From assembly GCA_027531565.1 (NCBI GenBank), contig JAPZSB010000007.1, positions 248,001 through 312,000 of the forward strand: DNA of 64,000 nucleotides. The letters are read 5' to 3'. The position numbers and the translations under genes are program-made. A model generated the notes under the pieces. The model was not told where the DNA came from, did no database searches, and saw nothing but the letters and a program-made list of their open reading frames with translations. Positions 1-8,567 of this stretch are shown piece by piece (position 1 is the first letter of the stretch; each line of letters begins with the position of its first letter). This DNA is from Beijerinckiaceae bacterium. Lineage in GTDB: Bacteria; Pseudomonadota; Alphaproteobacteria; Rhizobiales; Beijerinckiaceae.

Positions 1-1241
1 GAGGTGATCGAGTTGTCCCCCGAACCGGCCGTGATCGCGTTGCCGCCATGGCCGGCCAGGACGATGTTGTTGCCATCGCCGGCGTTGATCGTGTTCGCGC
101 CATTGCCGACGGTGATCCGGTCAAGACCCGAACCGGCGGTCACGGCATTGTCGCCATCGCCGAGCAGCAGGGTGTTGTCACCCTCGCCGGCCGTTACCGT
201 GTTGTTGCCATCGCCCAGCGTGATCGTGTCGTCGCCCGCCCCGGAATCGACGCCGTTATCGCCATTCCCGGCGGCAATCGTATCCGCGCCCGTGCCCGTC
301 GTGATCGAGTTGGCGCCCGCACCGAGCGTGACCACGTTGTTGCCGTCGCCGGCATTGACCGAGTTGTCCCCGTTCCCGGCGGTAATCGTGTCTGCGCCGG
401 CGCCCGCAGTGATGGCATTCGCGCCACCGCCGAGGGTGATCACATTGTCGCCGCCGCCGGCATCGACCGAATTGTCGCCGCCGCCGGCCGTGATCGTATC
501 GGCACCGGAGCCCGAGGTGATCGAGTTGTCACCCCCGCCCGCCGTAATCGCATTGCCGCCATTGCCGGCCAGGACGATATTGTTGCCGCCCCCGGCATTG
601 ATCGTGTTCGCGCCGTTGCCGACGGTGATCCGGTCGAGACCTGCCCCGGTCGAGACCGCGTTGTCACCATCGCCGAGCACAAGCGTGTCATCCCCGCCGC
701 CCGAAGCAACCGTATTGTTCCCGTCGCCAAGCGTGATCGTATCGTCGCCCGCACCGGACACGACCCCGTTATCGCCGTCGCCGGCCACGATGAGGTCCGC
801 GCCCGAGCCGGTGGTGATGCTGTTCGCACCGCCGCCGAGATCGACGATGTTGTCACCGTTGCCGGCATCGATGGAATTATCACCGTTCCCGGCGACGAAA
901 ACATCCGCGCCGGCACCTGCCGCGATGGCGTTGTTGCCGTTGCCCAGCGTGACGGAATTGTTGCCGCCGCCGGCATCCACCGAATTGTCGCCGTCGCCGG
1001 CCGTGATCGTATCCGCGCCGGAGCCCGCGGTGATCGAGTTCGCGCCGCCGCCGGCCGTGATCACGTTGCCGCCATCCCCTACGAGAATGACGTTATCGCC
1101 TTCGCCGGCATCGATCGTGTTGGCACCGTCACCCGCCTCGATATCGTCGAGGCCGGAACCTGCCGTGACGGAGTTGTCGCCATCGCCGAGCAGCAGGGTG
1201 TTGTCGCCCTCGCCGGCTGCTACCGTGTTGTTGCCGTCGCC
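1..1241 (-). repeat. 513-bp higher-order tandem repeat inside the RTX gene (about 2.4 copies visible)
   Basis: Nineteen consecutive nonapeptides form a 171-residue, 513-bp unit that repeats head to tail. Unit 1 spans 1241-729, unit 2 spans 728-216 and a third begins at 215. A landmark block (gagcagcag at 162-170) recurs as a variant at 675 and exactly at 1188, so the spacing is 513 and then 1026 bases. Units differ by many substitutions but show no length change. Confidence 0.85.
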
Positions 1242-3521
1242 GAGGGCAATGACGTCGTCGCCGTTGCCGCCATTGACATCGTTGTTGCCATCGCCACCGA
1301 TGATCGCGTCGTTGCCGTCGCCTCCAGAGACAACATTGTCGCCGTTGCCGAAGGCGATCTGGTCAGCGCCCACGCCGCCCTCGATCGAATTTTCGCCGTT
1401 GCCCACAAGGATGATATCCCCGCCGGCACCGCCATTGACCGAATTGTCGCCATCGCCGAGGGCGATAAAGTCGAAACCGTCGCCGCCATCGACCGAATTG
1501 TCGCCGTCGCCGGCGGTGATCGCATCAAGGCCGGCCCCGCCGGTGATCACGTTGTCGCCGTCGCCGAGCGTGATGACGTCATTGCCGTCGCCGCCATCGA
1601 CGATGTTGTTGCCGTCGCCGGCGGACAGGACATCATCGCCACCACGGCCGGAAAGGGTGTTGTTGCCACCGCGGCCATTGATCAGGTTGGTCCCGTTATC
1701 GCCGAGCAGCGTGTCGTCCCCGGAACCGCCGCCCAGGTTCTCGATGCTGGAGATGCTGGTGAAACCGGAAGCCGTCCCCGCCAGCAGGTCAGCCGAGACC
1801 GACACCGTGGCCGCGTTGTAATCCAGCGTATCGCGCCCGCCACCGCCCGCGAGCGTGACGATCTCGAGATTGGCGAGATTCGGGGCGACCGGCAGGCTGC
1901 CGAAGCCACTCGTCAGGCGCGTCAGGGCGCTGCCGTCGAAATCGACGAGGAACCGGTTGATCCCGCTATCCCCGAGGATCGAGAGTGTATCGGTCCCGTT
2001 GCCGCCGTCGAGCAGGATGTCGGTTCCGTCGCCTGCACGGTAGATGAGCGTGTCATTGCCATCGCCGGCGCGGATGGTATCGGCACCGCCCATCCCTTCG
2101 ATCCGGTCATCGAAGCGGGTCCCGGTGAAATTGTTGAGGCCGGTCGTATCCCGGACATCGGCGATGACCGGCACCGAGGCCAGAACCGTGGCGGTCGCCC
2201 CGAACGCGTCGGTCACCGTGACGGAAATGAGCCGGTCCGCAATATCCATCGCGAAGGTGCGCTCGGTATTCACGTAGCGGATCTCGCTGACGAGCGCCTG
2301 GACCTCGGCCGCCGAGAAGCCGCCCGGGCCGGCAACGAAAGAGAGGCTCGTGCCGTTCGTCGCGCCGTGCACCAGCAGCCCGGACGCTCCGGTTGCGGTG
2401 GCGGAGAGCGTCACGTCGACACGGCTGAACGTATCTCCGTCCGGATCGGCAACCGAAACCTGGCCCTGCCGGACAATGGTGACGCCGGATTCGGAGCTCG
2501 TCGACGCGGTGGAACGCGCCGCTTCCTCGGCCGTGACGCCGCGATAGCCGGTGCCCTCGGCCCCGGTATCGATGTCAATGACCGGCTGGTCGTTGGTGCC
2601 GGTGATCGTCACCGTCACGGTCGCGGTGCTGGACAGGCCCGAGGCATCCGTCACGCGGTAGGTGAAGATGTCGGTCACCTGGAGGCCCTGGCTCAGGGCC
2701 TGGACCTGCGGCGAGCTGTTGTCGAGCGTGAAGGTGTAGGTGCCATCGGCGCCAATGATGATCCGGCCGTAGGTGCCGACCAGCGTGACGCCGACATTCC
2801 CGGCCGCCTCGCTGGCTCCGATGCCCGCGCCTGTCACGGTCGCCGTGCCGGTCGTGGTGTCATTCAGAAGGACATTGCCTGTCGCGTTCGGCTGGCCCGG
2901 AAAGGCCGTGTTTCCGGGCGGCTGCACGCCGGCCTCGGAGACAGACGCTTCGTTGGCTACCGCCACCGGCGCCTGCAAGACAGGGCCGGGGCCGGGACCG
3001 CCATTCTGCTGCTGCGCCTGGAAGGGCGTGACATCCAGCGGTTCCTCGAAACTGGCGCGGCGGAACTCCTCCTGAGGACCCAGATCGTTCAGCGTCTGCC
3101 CCGGCAGGCCCTCGAAGCCCGACCCGTTGCCGAACGGCCCGCCACCGCCAATCGGGCCACGCGGCGGCAGCGACACGCCGGCCGCGGTCAGGATCTGGAG
3201 GTCGCTCGTGATCGGAGCCTGCGCGACGAATTCGCCGGCCATCACGGTCGACGTGCCATCCAGATTGACGGCGATATCGCGGGCCGGCTGCCCATCAGGC
3301 AGGAACAGGCCCTCGACGATGATATGCGCCTTGTCCTGGAACAGGATCACAAGCCGGCCGTCGATCTTCAGCAGGGTGATCGGATCATTCGCTATAGCGG
3401 AAAGGTTGAGGGCATCGCCCGGCGCCAGCCGGATCACCTCCGCGGTACCCGCGGAGGGCTGCCGGAGACCAAAGACCCGCCCGGCGCTTCCCGCCTGCGA
3501 AGAGACTGTCGTTCCGGCCAT
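1..3521 (-). CDS. Giant VCBS/RTX repeat surface protein (C-terminus beyond window edge)
   Basis: An open minus-strand frame starts at the ATG at 3521 (upstream AAGAGGGCG is a usable ribosome site) and is still open at base 1, giving at least 1173 residues. Residues ~1-130 form a non-repeat N-terminal region. A Gly/Pro-rich linker follows. Residues ~210-315 match a VCBS repeat (GTYG...GTYTFTLDN, DIFTYRVTD, ending TITGTND). A second beta-rich domain runs to ~460. RTX-type repeats begin at ~465, with about 60 uninterrupted nonapeptides from ~634 onward. Such proteins are normally exported by type I secretion through an uncleaved C-terminal signal, which would lie off the window, and bind calcium through GGxGxD turns. 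Many turns here carry Asn instead of Asp. The type I exporter at 13765-16853 is the obvious candidate secretion system. No signal peptide is seen. Adhesin or S-layer role is inferred. Confidence 0.88.
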   Translation of the reverse strand, partial: MAGTTVSSQAGSAGRVFGLRQPSAGTAEVIRLAPGDALNLSAIANDPITLLKIDGRLVILFQDKAHIIVEGLFLPDGQPARDIAVNLDGTSTVMAGEFVAQAPITSDLQILTAAGVSLPPRGPIGGGGPFGNGSGFEGLPGQTLNDLGPQEEFRRASFEEPLDVTPFQAQQQNGGPGPGPVLQAPVAVANEASVSEAGVQPPGNTAFPGQPNATGNVLLNDTTTGTATVTGAGIGASEAAGNVGVTLVGTYGRIIIGADGTYTFTLDNSSPQVQALSQGLQVTDIFTYRVTDASGLSSTATVTVTITGTNDQPVIDIDTGAEGTGYRGVTAEEAARSTASTSSESGVTIVRQGQVSVADPDGDTFSRVDVTLSATATGASGLLVHGATNGTSLSFVAGPGGFSAAEVQALVSEIRYVNTERTFAMDIADRLISVTVTDAFGATATVLASVPVIADVRDTTGLNNFTGTRFDDRIEGMGGADTIRAGDGNDTLIYRAGDGTDILLDGGNGTDTLSILGDSGINRFLVDFDGSALTRLTSGFGSLPVAPNLANLEIVTLAGGGGRDTLDYNAATVSVSADLLAGTASGFTSISSIENLGGGSGDDTLLGDNGTNLINGRGGNNTLSGRGGDDVLSAGDGNNIVDGGDGNDVITLGDGDNVITGGAGLDAITAGDGDNSVDGGDGFDFIALGDGDNSVNGGAGGDIILVGNGENSIEGGVGADQIAFGNGDNVVSGGDGNDAIIGGDGNNDVNGGNGDDVIALGDGNNTVAAGEGDNTLLLGDGDNSVTAGSGLDDIEAGDGANTIDAGEGDNVILVGDGGNVITAGGGANSITAGSGADTITAGDGDNSVDAGGGNNSVTLGNGNNAIAAGAGADVFVAGNGDNSIDAGNGDNIVDLGGGANSITTGSGADLIVAGDGDNGVVSGAGDDTITLGDGNNTVASGGGDDTLVLGDGDNAVSTGAGLDRITVGNGANTINAGGGNNIVLAGNGGNAITAGGGDNSITSGSGADTITAGGGDNSVDAGGGDNVITLGGGANAITAGAGADTITAGNGDNSVNAGDGNNVVTLGAGANSITTGTGADTIAAGNGDNGVDSGAGDDTITLGDGNNTVTAGEGDNTLLLGDGDNAVTAGSGLDRITVGNGANTINAGDGNNIVLAGHGGNAITAGSGDNSIT

Positions 3522-4274
3522 CACGCCCTCTTAGAATGCTCAATTCCACGTTATCACTTCATTAACAGTATAAATTTGCTGCGCTGCGGTCAAACGGAAA
3601 CAGCGCGGGACAAAAATTCGATAACTTTTGGTAAATTTCCCGAATTGGTTGCATGGATCCGCCTGATCAGGGCTTTCCTTCACCCGAGTTTCCGGGCGAG
3701 AGCGGAGCCCGCCCTGCTGTCGCCGGCACGGCCGGCGCGCGCGACATGCGACGATCCGCGCCATCAACAGGCGCTGCGCACGCAATCCATTGAGAGAAAA
3801 GCCAAAACGACAGCTCGATGCGGGAGGCCTCATGCACTGGCGCTGCATGATCGCCCCTGGCAGCAGGTCGATGGCCGTGATCCAGCGCGCCGACGCCACG
3901 ACAAAGACCGATTCTGCCCCCCGACGCCTATGTTATGCACTATACTGATAGTATATTCACCTGCTCAAGCATTGTCCGTCGGAGATTGGCGTTGTCCGGA
4001 CCATCGGGCACGCGCATGCGGCACCCCTTCGACCGGCATGCGGGTCGAACAGAAATCCCTTCACGCCCCCCGCAAGCCCGGCAACGGAGTCATCGCAATC
4101 CGCCCGCCAAGACAATACCGGCCCATCGCAATGCTGAGGCAAGTGCGCCGTTTACTCAGAAAGAACAAGCAGGCTCCGTATTCCCCACGCACCTGATCGC
4201 GCTCCCTGCCGAAGCTTTCAAGCAAACCGACGGATAATCGGGCCACTTCCTGCGCCACGTGTAAATACGCAGGC

Positions 4275-4290
4275 TGTTGCGGTGCAGCAA
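4275..4290. promoter_or_regulatory. TGCnnnGCA operator-like palindrome
   Basis: The stretch reads GTTGCGGTGCAGCAAT, with core TGC-GGT-GCA. Similar cores occur in three other noncoding gaps of this locus (13563, 19672, 28854). PhaR/AniA-type alphaproteobacterial regulators bind a TGC-N3-GCA core, but the binder is inferred. Confidence 0.35.
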
Positions 4291-4450
4291 TTTTCTGATT
4301 GCCCCATGATTTCACGCCAGCCGCCGCTCTCCTCCCATCCGGACAGAAAGCTTCTTCAGGACATCACTCTTGTATCCATATCATTCTTTCATGGATTTTT
4401 GTCGATTCGCTTCAAAGGAATGGCGATTCAATCAAATCAAATACAACCAA

Positions 4451-4466
4451 TGTGAAAATTATCACA
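4451..4466. promoter_or_regulatory. CRP/FNR-family-type binding site
   Basis: TGTGA-AAATTA-TCACA is an exact match to the TGTGA-N6-TCACA palindrome recognised by CRP-family regulators. It lies ~200 bases before the RTX-Hint start, in AT-rich noncoding sequence. Which family member binds is not known. Confidence 0.5.
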
Positions 4467-4668
4467 CATTTTACGTAGGCAACTCTCACAGTTCGTTATC
4501 GCTAACAGCATCGTTATGCTTGGTAGCAAATCGGTCATATTCTAGGCACGGCGCCCGCGATCGGGGCAACGCGGGTGCCTATTGCCAAAAAAAGTATTCG
4601 GAAGGTTATTTGGGAATTGCCATTTCTTGATCATCGCATTAATGGGTCATCAACCGCAGGAGGTGGAT

Positions 4669-5721
4669 ATGGCAGGACCGACGAACGGAAACGATTTTCT
4701 TACGGGTGGAGGCGTGATCGACGGCCAGGCCGGCGATGACATCATCATCGGTGGCGCCGGAGCCGACATCCTGTCGGGCGGCCTTGGCAACGACATCCTC
4801 TCGGGTGGTGGCGGCGCCGACATCCTCAGCGGCGGCCAGGGTGCCGACGTGCTGCAGGGCGGCGGCGGTGCGGATGTGCTCAACGGCGGTGCCGGCAGCG
4901 ACGTGCTGACGGGCGGCGCCGGCGGCGACGTGTTCCGCTTCCTGAACAACGGCAATGACATCGTCACGGATTTCAAGGCCAGCCAGGGTGACATTCTCCA
5001 GATCGACAACATTGCCGGCGTGTTCACCGCCGCCGATCTGACGATCACCCAGGTCGGCAGCGCGGTGGTCATCACGGCCCCGTCCAACCCGGCCTTCTCG
5101 ATCACCCTCCAGAACACGACCGTTGCGGATGTGACGGGCAGCCTGCTCGTCGCCTGCCTGCTCCGCGGCACCATGGTCGCGACGCCGGATGGCGAAGTGG
5201 CCGTCGAGGCGCTCGCGATCGGCGATCTGGTCTCGACCGTCGACGGCGTGGCCAAGCCGGTCAAGTGGATCGGCAAGCGTGCCTATGCCGGCCCGTTCGC
5301 CCGTGGCAATGCCCGCGTGACGCCGGTCAAGATCTCTGCCGGCGCCCTTGGCGACAACGTTCCCGCGCGTGACCTGTTCGTGTCGCCCGAGCATGCCGTT
5401 CTCGTCGATGGCGTTCTTGTGCCGGCGCAGCATCTCGTCAACGGCTCGACCATCGTGCCGGCGACCGGCATCGACGTGATCGAATACTTCCATGTCGAGT
5501 TTGAAACCCCGCAGGTCCTGATGACGAACGGTGCTCCGACCGAGAGCTACGTCGACGAGGGCTCGCGGCAGATGTTTGCCAACTACGCCGAGTATGTCGA
5601 GCTTTACGGCGAGACCGCCAGCGCTGCCGCCGCCTCGCGCCGGTTCCCGCTGGTCGAAGGCGGTGCCGAGTTGGAAGCCATCCAGGCCCGGCTCGCCACC
5701 CGCCTGGCCGTCGCGGCCTGA
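4669..5721 (+). CDS. RTX-repeat protein with C-terminal Hedgehog/intein (Hint_2-type) domain
   Basis: A 350-residue protein. The ATG at 4669 follows a strong AGGAGGTGG ribosome site, so I prefer it to the in-frame ATG at 4582. Residues 7-90 are RTX nonapeptides ([11 protein letters not shown] type). Residues ~90-160 form a beta-rich connector. A Hint_2-type domain starts at Cys163 ([14 protein letters not shown]), followed by [27 protein letters not shown] (His242), LVNGSTI and the ESYVDEG box near 292-298. Hint domains can perform self-cleavage at the N-terminal Cys, but activity here is unproven. No signal peptide is present, consistent with type I export. It heads a plus-strand run with two further genes before a strong terminator. 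Confidence 0.88.
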   Translation: MAGPTNGNDFLTGGGVIDGQAGDDIIIGGAGADILSGGLGNDILSGGGGADILSGGQGADVLQGGGGADVLNGGAGSDVLTGGAGGDVFRFLNNGNDIVTDFKASQGDILQIDNIAGVFTAADLTITQVGSAVVITAPSNPAFSITLQNTTVADVTGSLLVACLLRGTMVATPDGEVAVEALAIGDLVSTVDGVAKPVKWIGKRAYAGPFARGNARVTPVKISAGALGDNVPARDLFVSPEHAVLVDGVLVPAQHLVNGSTIVPATGIDVIEYFHVEFETPQVLMTNGAPTESYVDEGSRQMFANYAEYVELYGETASAAAASRRFPLVEGGAELEAIQARLATRLAVAA

Positions 5722-5749
5722 TCGTCCGACGTCGAGAGGAGTTCCTTCC

Positions 5750-6721
5750 GTGAGTGGCGCCGTTGCAAAAGCAGGCTTGAAGGGGATGATGCGCAAGCAG
5801 CGCGTCACCCCGGGCCTGTTCGTGCTGCGCTACTCGACCGCCAACACGCGCGGCGTCGTTCCCTCGGTCCTCGTCGAGGTCGAGGAACCGGCGGCCGCCC
5901 GGTTGATCCACGATTCCGATGCTGCCAGACCGGTCCTCACCGGTCCCGGGAGCGGACTTGTCGTGGTTGTCGAGAAGGAAACCGATCTTCGCCTCACGGT
6001 TGTTGCCGGTGCGCCTGGCGGCAGCCTGGACGCGCAGCTTGCGCTCGAACGGATCGTGACCTCGGCTGAACCGCCCCAGGCCGGGCAGACCCCGGATGCC
6101 GGCGGTTCCGAACGGGGCCCGGCCCTGATCGGGCATGTCGCCCGCCGCGGCGACATCAAGGTCGGCAACGGCACCTGGATCTGCGGTCCGGAGGCGCCGA
6201 TGGCGATCGAGGGCCTGCAGATTCTCTGGCCGGACGCGCCGGAAGGCGTCGACATTCTCCTGTCGGCGGTTATCGGAACGACCACGCGGCGGCCCCAGCC
6301 GCCCGTCCGGATCGGCCATTTTGCCGGCACACGGCAGAAGGCCTCGCCGCTCGTCGGGCTCACGCTCAACCTGACCGGCGCCGCCACGCATCTCTACACG
6401 CTGACCGTGGAAGCGCTCTTCCTCGGTTCGCCGATTGTCACAAAAACCGGTCCCTATATCGAACTGTCGGGACCGACCGGGATGGAACCCCTCGTCGGCC
6501 TTCGCCTGAAGGTCTCGGGGCCGGACCTCGATGAGTCCGTCCCTGCCAGCATGCCTGTCTCGATCGAAGTGGCCTCGCCCGGCCCGGCCTCGTGGGCCGG
6601 CGAAAGCACGCCCTTTGCCCGCGATCCGGCGCCTGCTGCCCCCCTTTCCTCGGGGACCCATCGCGTCCGAGTTTTCCGCGCTCCGCGGGCCACTCAATCC
6701 TCGCCCCTTTCTGTCGATTAA
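5750..6721 (+). CDS. Unrecognised protein encoded between two RTX genes
   Basis: A 323-residue protein. The GTG at 5750 is chosen because GAGAGGAG lies just upstream; internal ATGs near 5786 are alternatives. I recognise no family. The sequence is beta-rich, without clear membrane segments, signal peptide or RTX repeats. The C-terminal ~60 residues are Pro/Ser/Ala-rich and probably disordered. A region near residues 125-160 (GDIKVGNGTWICGPEAPMAI) looks like the start of a compact domain. The gene lies 28 bases after the RTX-Hint gene and 20 bases before the next RTX gene, with a terminator only after the third gene. Co-transcription is therefore likely, and a role tied to the RTX proteins is inferred from position only. 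Confidence 0.7.
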   Translation: MSGAVAKAGLKGMMRKQRVTPGLFVLRYSTANTRGVVPSVLVEVEEPAAARLIHDSDAARPVLTGPGSGLVVVVEKETDLRLTVVAGAPGGSLDAQLALERIVTSAEPPQAGQTPDAGGSERGPALIGHVARRGDIKVGNGTWICGPEAPMAIEGLQILWPDAPEGVDILLSAVIGTTTRRPQPPVRIGHFAGTRQKASPLVGLTLNLTGAATHLYTLTVEALFLGSPIVTKTGPYIELSGPTGMEPLVGLRLKVSGPDLDESVPASMPVSIEVASPGPASWAGESTPFARDPAPAAPLSSGTHRVRVFRAPRATQSSPLSVD

Positions 6722-6741
6722 GCCACGCTTAGGAGTTTCCC

Positions 6742-7698
6742 ATGGCGACTTATGCATACACCCAACCCGGCCTTGCCACCGACCTGAGTACGGGTGTGGT
6801 AAGCGGCGCTGGAACGTTCAGCCCTGCCGATGCCCAGAAGATCGCTGACTTCCTGGCGTCCAAGGGCGTATTCTCCGACACGTTCGGATACGGTGACCTC
6901 GTCGAACCGGGTACCCCGGACTCCGCTATTCCCGGCGAGGAATTCACCATCTACACCGATGCTCCGGATGCCGGCTTCAACGTTCCCGGCGCCAACGGCA
7001 TCGCGATCTTCGATACGGACGGCGATGTGAACGCCTCGCTGAACGGCGCCGGTGACAAGACCGTTTTCACCAATGTCGGTGATGACACGCTCACGTCCAC
7101 GGCCGGCAACAACTACATCGATACCGGCGCGGGCGATGATTATGTCGCGACCGGCGCGGGCAACGACACGCTGACCGGCGGTGCCGGCAACGATACGCTG
7201 CTCGGTGGCGCGGGCAATGACAGCCTGGTCGGCGGCGGCGGCGAAGACAGCATCGTCGGGGGCACGGGCAATGACACGGTCATGGCCGGCGGCGGCGATG
7301 ACTATGTCGATGCCGGCAGCGGCGACGATCTCGTGAATGCCGGCTCGGGCAACGACTATGTGATCGGCGGCGCGGGCAACGACACGATCATCGGCGGCGC
7401 CGGCAGCGACACGATCATCGGCGGTTCGGGCGATGACCGGATCACCGACGCGATGGGCGTCGGCGGCAATGCGTCGCTTTCGGGCGGCTCGGGCAACGAC
7501 GACTTCTTCCTCACCATGGCGGGCGGCGGCTCTGCGACGGTCAGCGGTGGTTCGGGCAACGACGACGTGCTCAACATCTACACGACGGCGACGGTTACCG
7601 GCCAGGTCAACCAGCCGGGCGGCATCACGCTCATCACCTTCGACGATGGCAGCCAGATCGAAGTCAGCGGTATCGAAGAGATCAAGTACAACCCGTGA
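6742..7698 (+). CDS. RTX calcium-binding repeat protein
   Basis: A 318-residue protein with start ATG preceded by TTAGGAG at proper spacing. Residues 1-110 are a non-repeat domain. Residues ~112-250 hold about fifteen RTX nonapeptides with canonical Asp turns (GAGNDTLTGGAGNDTLLGG style), unlike the Asn-rich repeats of the giant protein at the left edge. Residues ~250-318 form a beta-rich tail ending IEEIKYNP. Repeats followed by a short acidic tail and no signal peptide fit a type I secretion substrate. It is the last gene before the terminator at 7726. Small size suggests a surface-layer subunit or adhesin fragment rather than a toxin; no catalytic domain is visible. Confidence 0.87.
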   Translation: MATYAYTQPGLATDLSTGVVSGAGTFSPADAQKIADFLASKGVFSDTFGYGDLVEPGTPDSAIPGEEFTIYTDAPDAGFNVPGANGIAIFDTDGDVNASLNGAGDKTVFTNVGDDTLTSTAGNNYIDTGAGDDYVATGAGNDTLTGGAGNDTLLGGAGNDSLVGGGGEDSIVGGTGNDTVMAGGGDDYVDAGSGDDLVNAGSGNDYVIGGAGNDTIIGGAGSDTIIGGSGDDRITDAMGVGGNASLSGGSGNDDFFLTMAGGGSATVSGGSGNDDVLNIYTTATVTGQVNQPGGITLITFDDGSQIEVSGIEEIKYNP

Positions 7699-7725
7699 GG
7701 GTTGGCCTGAGCTCGGATGCAGAAG

Positions 7726-7751
7726 AAAAAGGGGCCGCTGGCCCCTTTTTT
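7726..7751 (+). terminator. Strong rho-independent terminator
   Basis: An 11-bp perfect stem (AAAAAGGGGCC with GGCCCCTTTTT) closed by a GCT loop and a T-run. It lies 28 bases after the RTX stop codon and ends the three-gene RTX unit. Confidence 0.9.
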
Positions 7752-7817
7752 GTTTGGATGAAGATGGAATTCGGGCGGGGTGCCGGAGCCAGTGTTGCTT
7801 GCTGCCCCCGATGATGC

Positions 7818-8567
7818 ATGCCAAAAGAACACATGTCGCCGTGGTCCGTCCTGTATGAAGCGCCCCGACTTCTGACATCCGAGTGGGGGCATCACCGGAT
7901 CTTTGCCCCGGAGGCCTATCCCGCCATTCGGGCGCTGCGAGAGGTGGCGATCCTGGCCCGCGAGGCGCCGGTCATTGCCCGGACCGTACCGATCTGCTGG
8001 CGGCGCGAGCAGGGGCGGTATCGCCTTGTGGCCTTGATGGCCCTGCGCGAGCAGGCGACGGTGCTGCCGCCCTACGGGGATCTGCCGATGGCGGTCCAGG
8101 CCTATCCGTTCGTTGTTCCGGACGAGGACATGCTCAGCCAGCGCCAGATCTGGGTGGATTCGGCGATCGCGGACCGACCGACCGATGTCGGCGCACCGCT
8201 GGTGATGGCGGATGGGCGGCTGTCCAATGCCGCGCGGATGCGGGGCGAGATGGCGATCCAGCTCGCCAAGGGCCAGAACGATACCGATGATCTCTGCGAC
8301 GATCTCGCCGAGGAGGGCCTGCTCGAACCCTGGCCGCTGAAATTCGATGTCGGGCATGGCGAGACGGTCGACATTGACGGCCTGTTCGTTCTCAAGGCGT
8401 CGCGGCTGCAGGATCCGGTCTGGTTCACGCTGGTCGAACGCCATGGCATCGGCGCCGGCATGCTGGTGGCCAATCACCGGCTGTCGCTTTTCCGGATCAA
8501 CTGGCTGCTGGCCAATGCGCGGAATGCCGTCCGGAACAAGTCCCGGGGGGTCGAGGCGACATCATGA
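7818..8567 (+). CDS. SapC-like protein, first of a pair
   Basis: A 249-residue protein resembling the SapC family. That family is named after a protein encoded with surface-array genes in Campylobacter and is often found near surface-layer or RTX genes. The family-like segment is a central stretch with short-chain comparison features, around LVALMALREQATVLPPYGDLP then AVQAYPFVV (residues ~70-98), and a C-terminal helical end. The start is uncertain: ATG at 7818 or ATG at 7833, neither with a good ribosome site. Its stop overlaps the next gene by four bases (ATGA), so the two are translationally coupled. Family assignment rests on visual resemblance and the similar neighbour. Confidence 0.6.
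   Translation: MPKEHMSPWSVLYEAPRLLTSEWGHHRIFAPEAYPAIRALREVAILAREAPVIARTVPICWRREQGRYRLVALMALREQATVLPPYGDLPMAVQAYPFVVPDEDMLSQRQIWVDSAIADRPTDVGAPLVMADGRLSNAARMRGEMAIQLAKGQNDTDDLCDDLAEEGLLEPWPLKFDVGHGETVDIDGLFVLKASRLQDPVWFTLVERHGIGAGMLVANHRLSLFRINWLLANARNAVRNKSRGVEATS

Larger units (their letters stand above)
3522..4668. other. Divergent intergenic region of about 1.1 kb, AT-richer than its surroundings
   Basis: It separates the giant RTX gene (minus) from the RTX-Hint gene (plus) and must carry both promoters. The part from ~4360 to 4640 is clearly AT-rich against the window. It contains a perfect CRP-type palindrome (4451-4466), a TGCnnnGCA site (4275-4290), a one-mismatch version of that site at 3580-3588, and a 15-base palindrome at 3941-3955 (TATACT-GAT-AGTATA). 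Open frames here lack family resemblance and convincing start sites, so no gene is called. Confidence 0.6.

Noticed and set aside
3540-3899. Minus-strand frame of 119 codons in the divergent gap
   Set aside because: No family resemblance, atypical composition and no usable ribosome site; the region looks regulatory.
4-4196. Long plus-strand open frames of 605 and 1382 codons across the left end
   Set aside because: They are antisense to the RTX array. Their translations are low-complexity repeats (SPSPA, RDRVV types) that arise from reading repetitive GC-rich RTX codons backwards.
4370-4630. Plus-strand frame of 86 codons in the AT-rich part of the gap
   Set aside because: Contains the CRP-type palindrome and has no conserved features; codon usage is unlike the neighbours.
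4582-4668. N-terminal extension of the RTX-Hint gene
   Set aside because: A much stronger ribosome site (AGGAGGTGG) precedes the ATG at 4669, and the extension is AT-rich and unrelated to RTX sequence.
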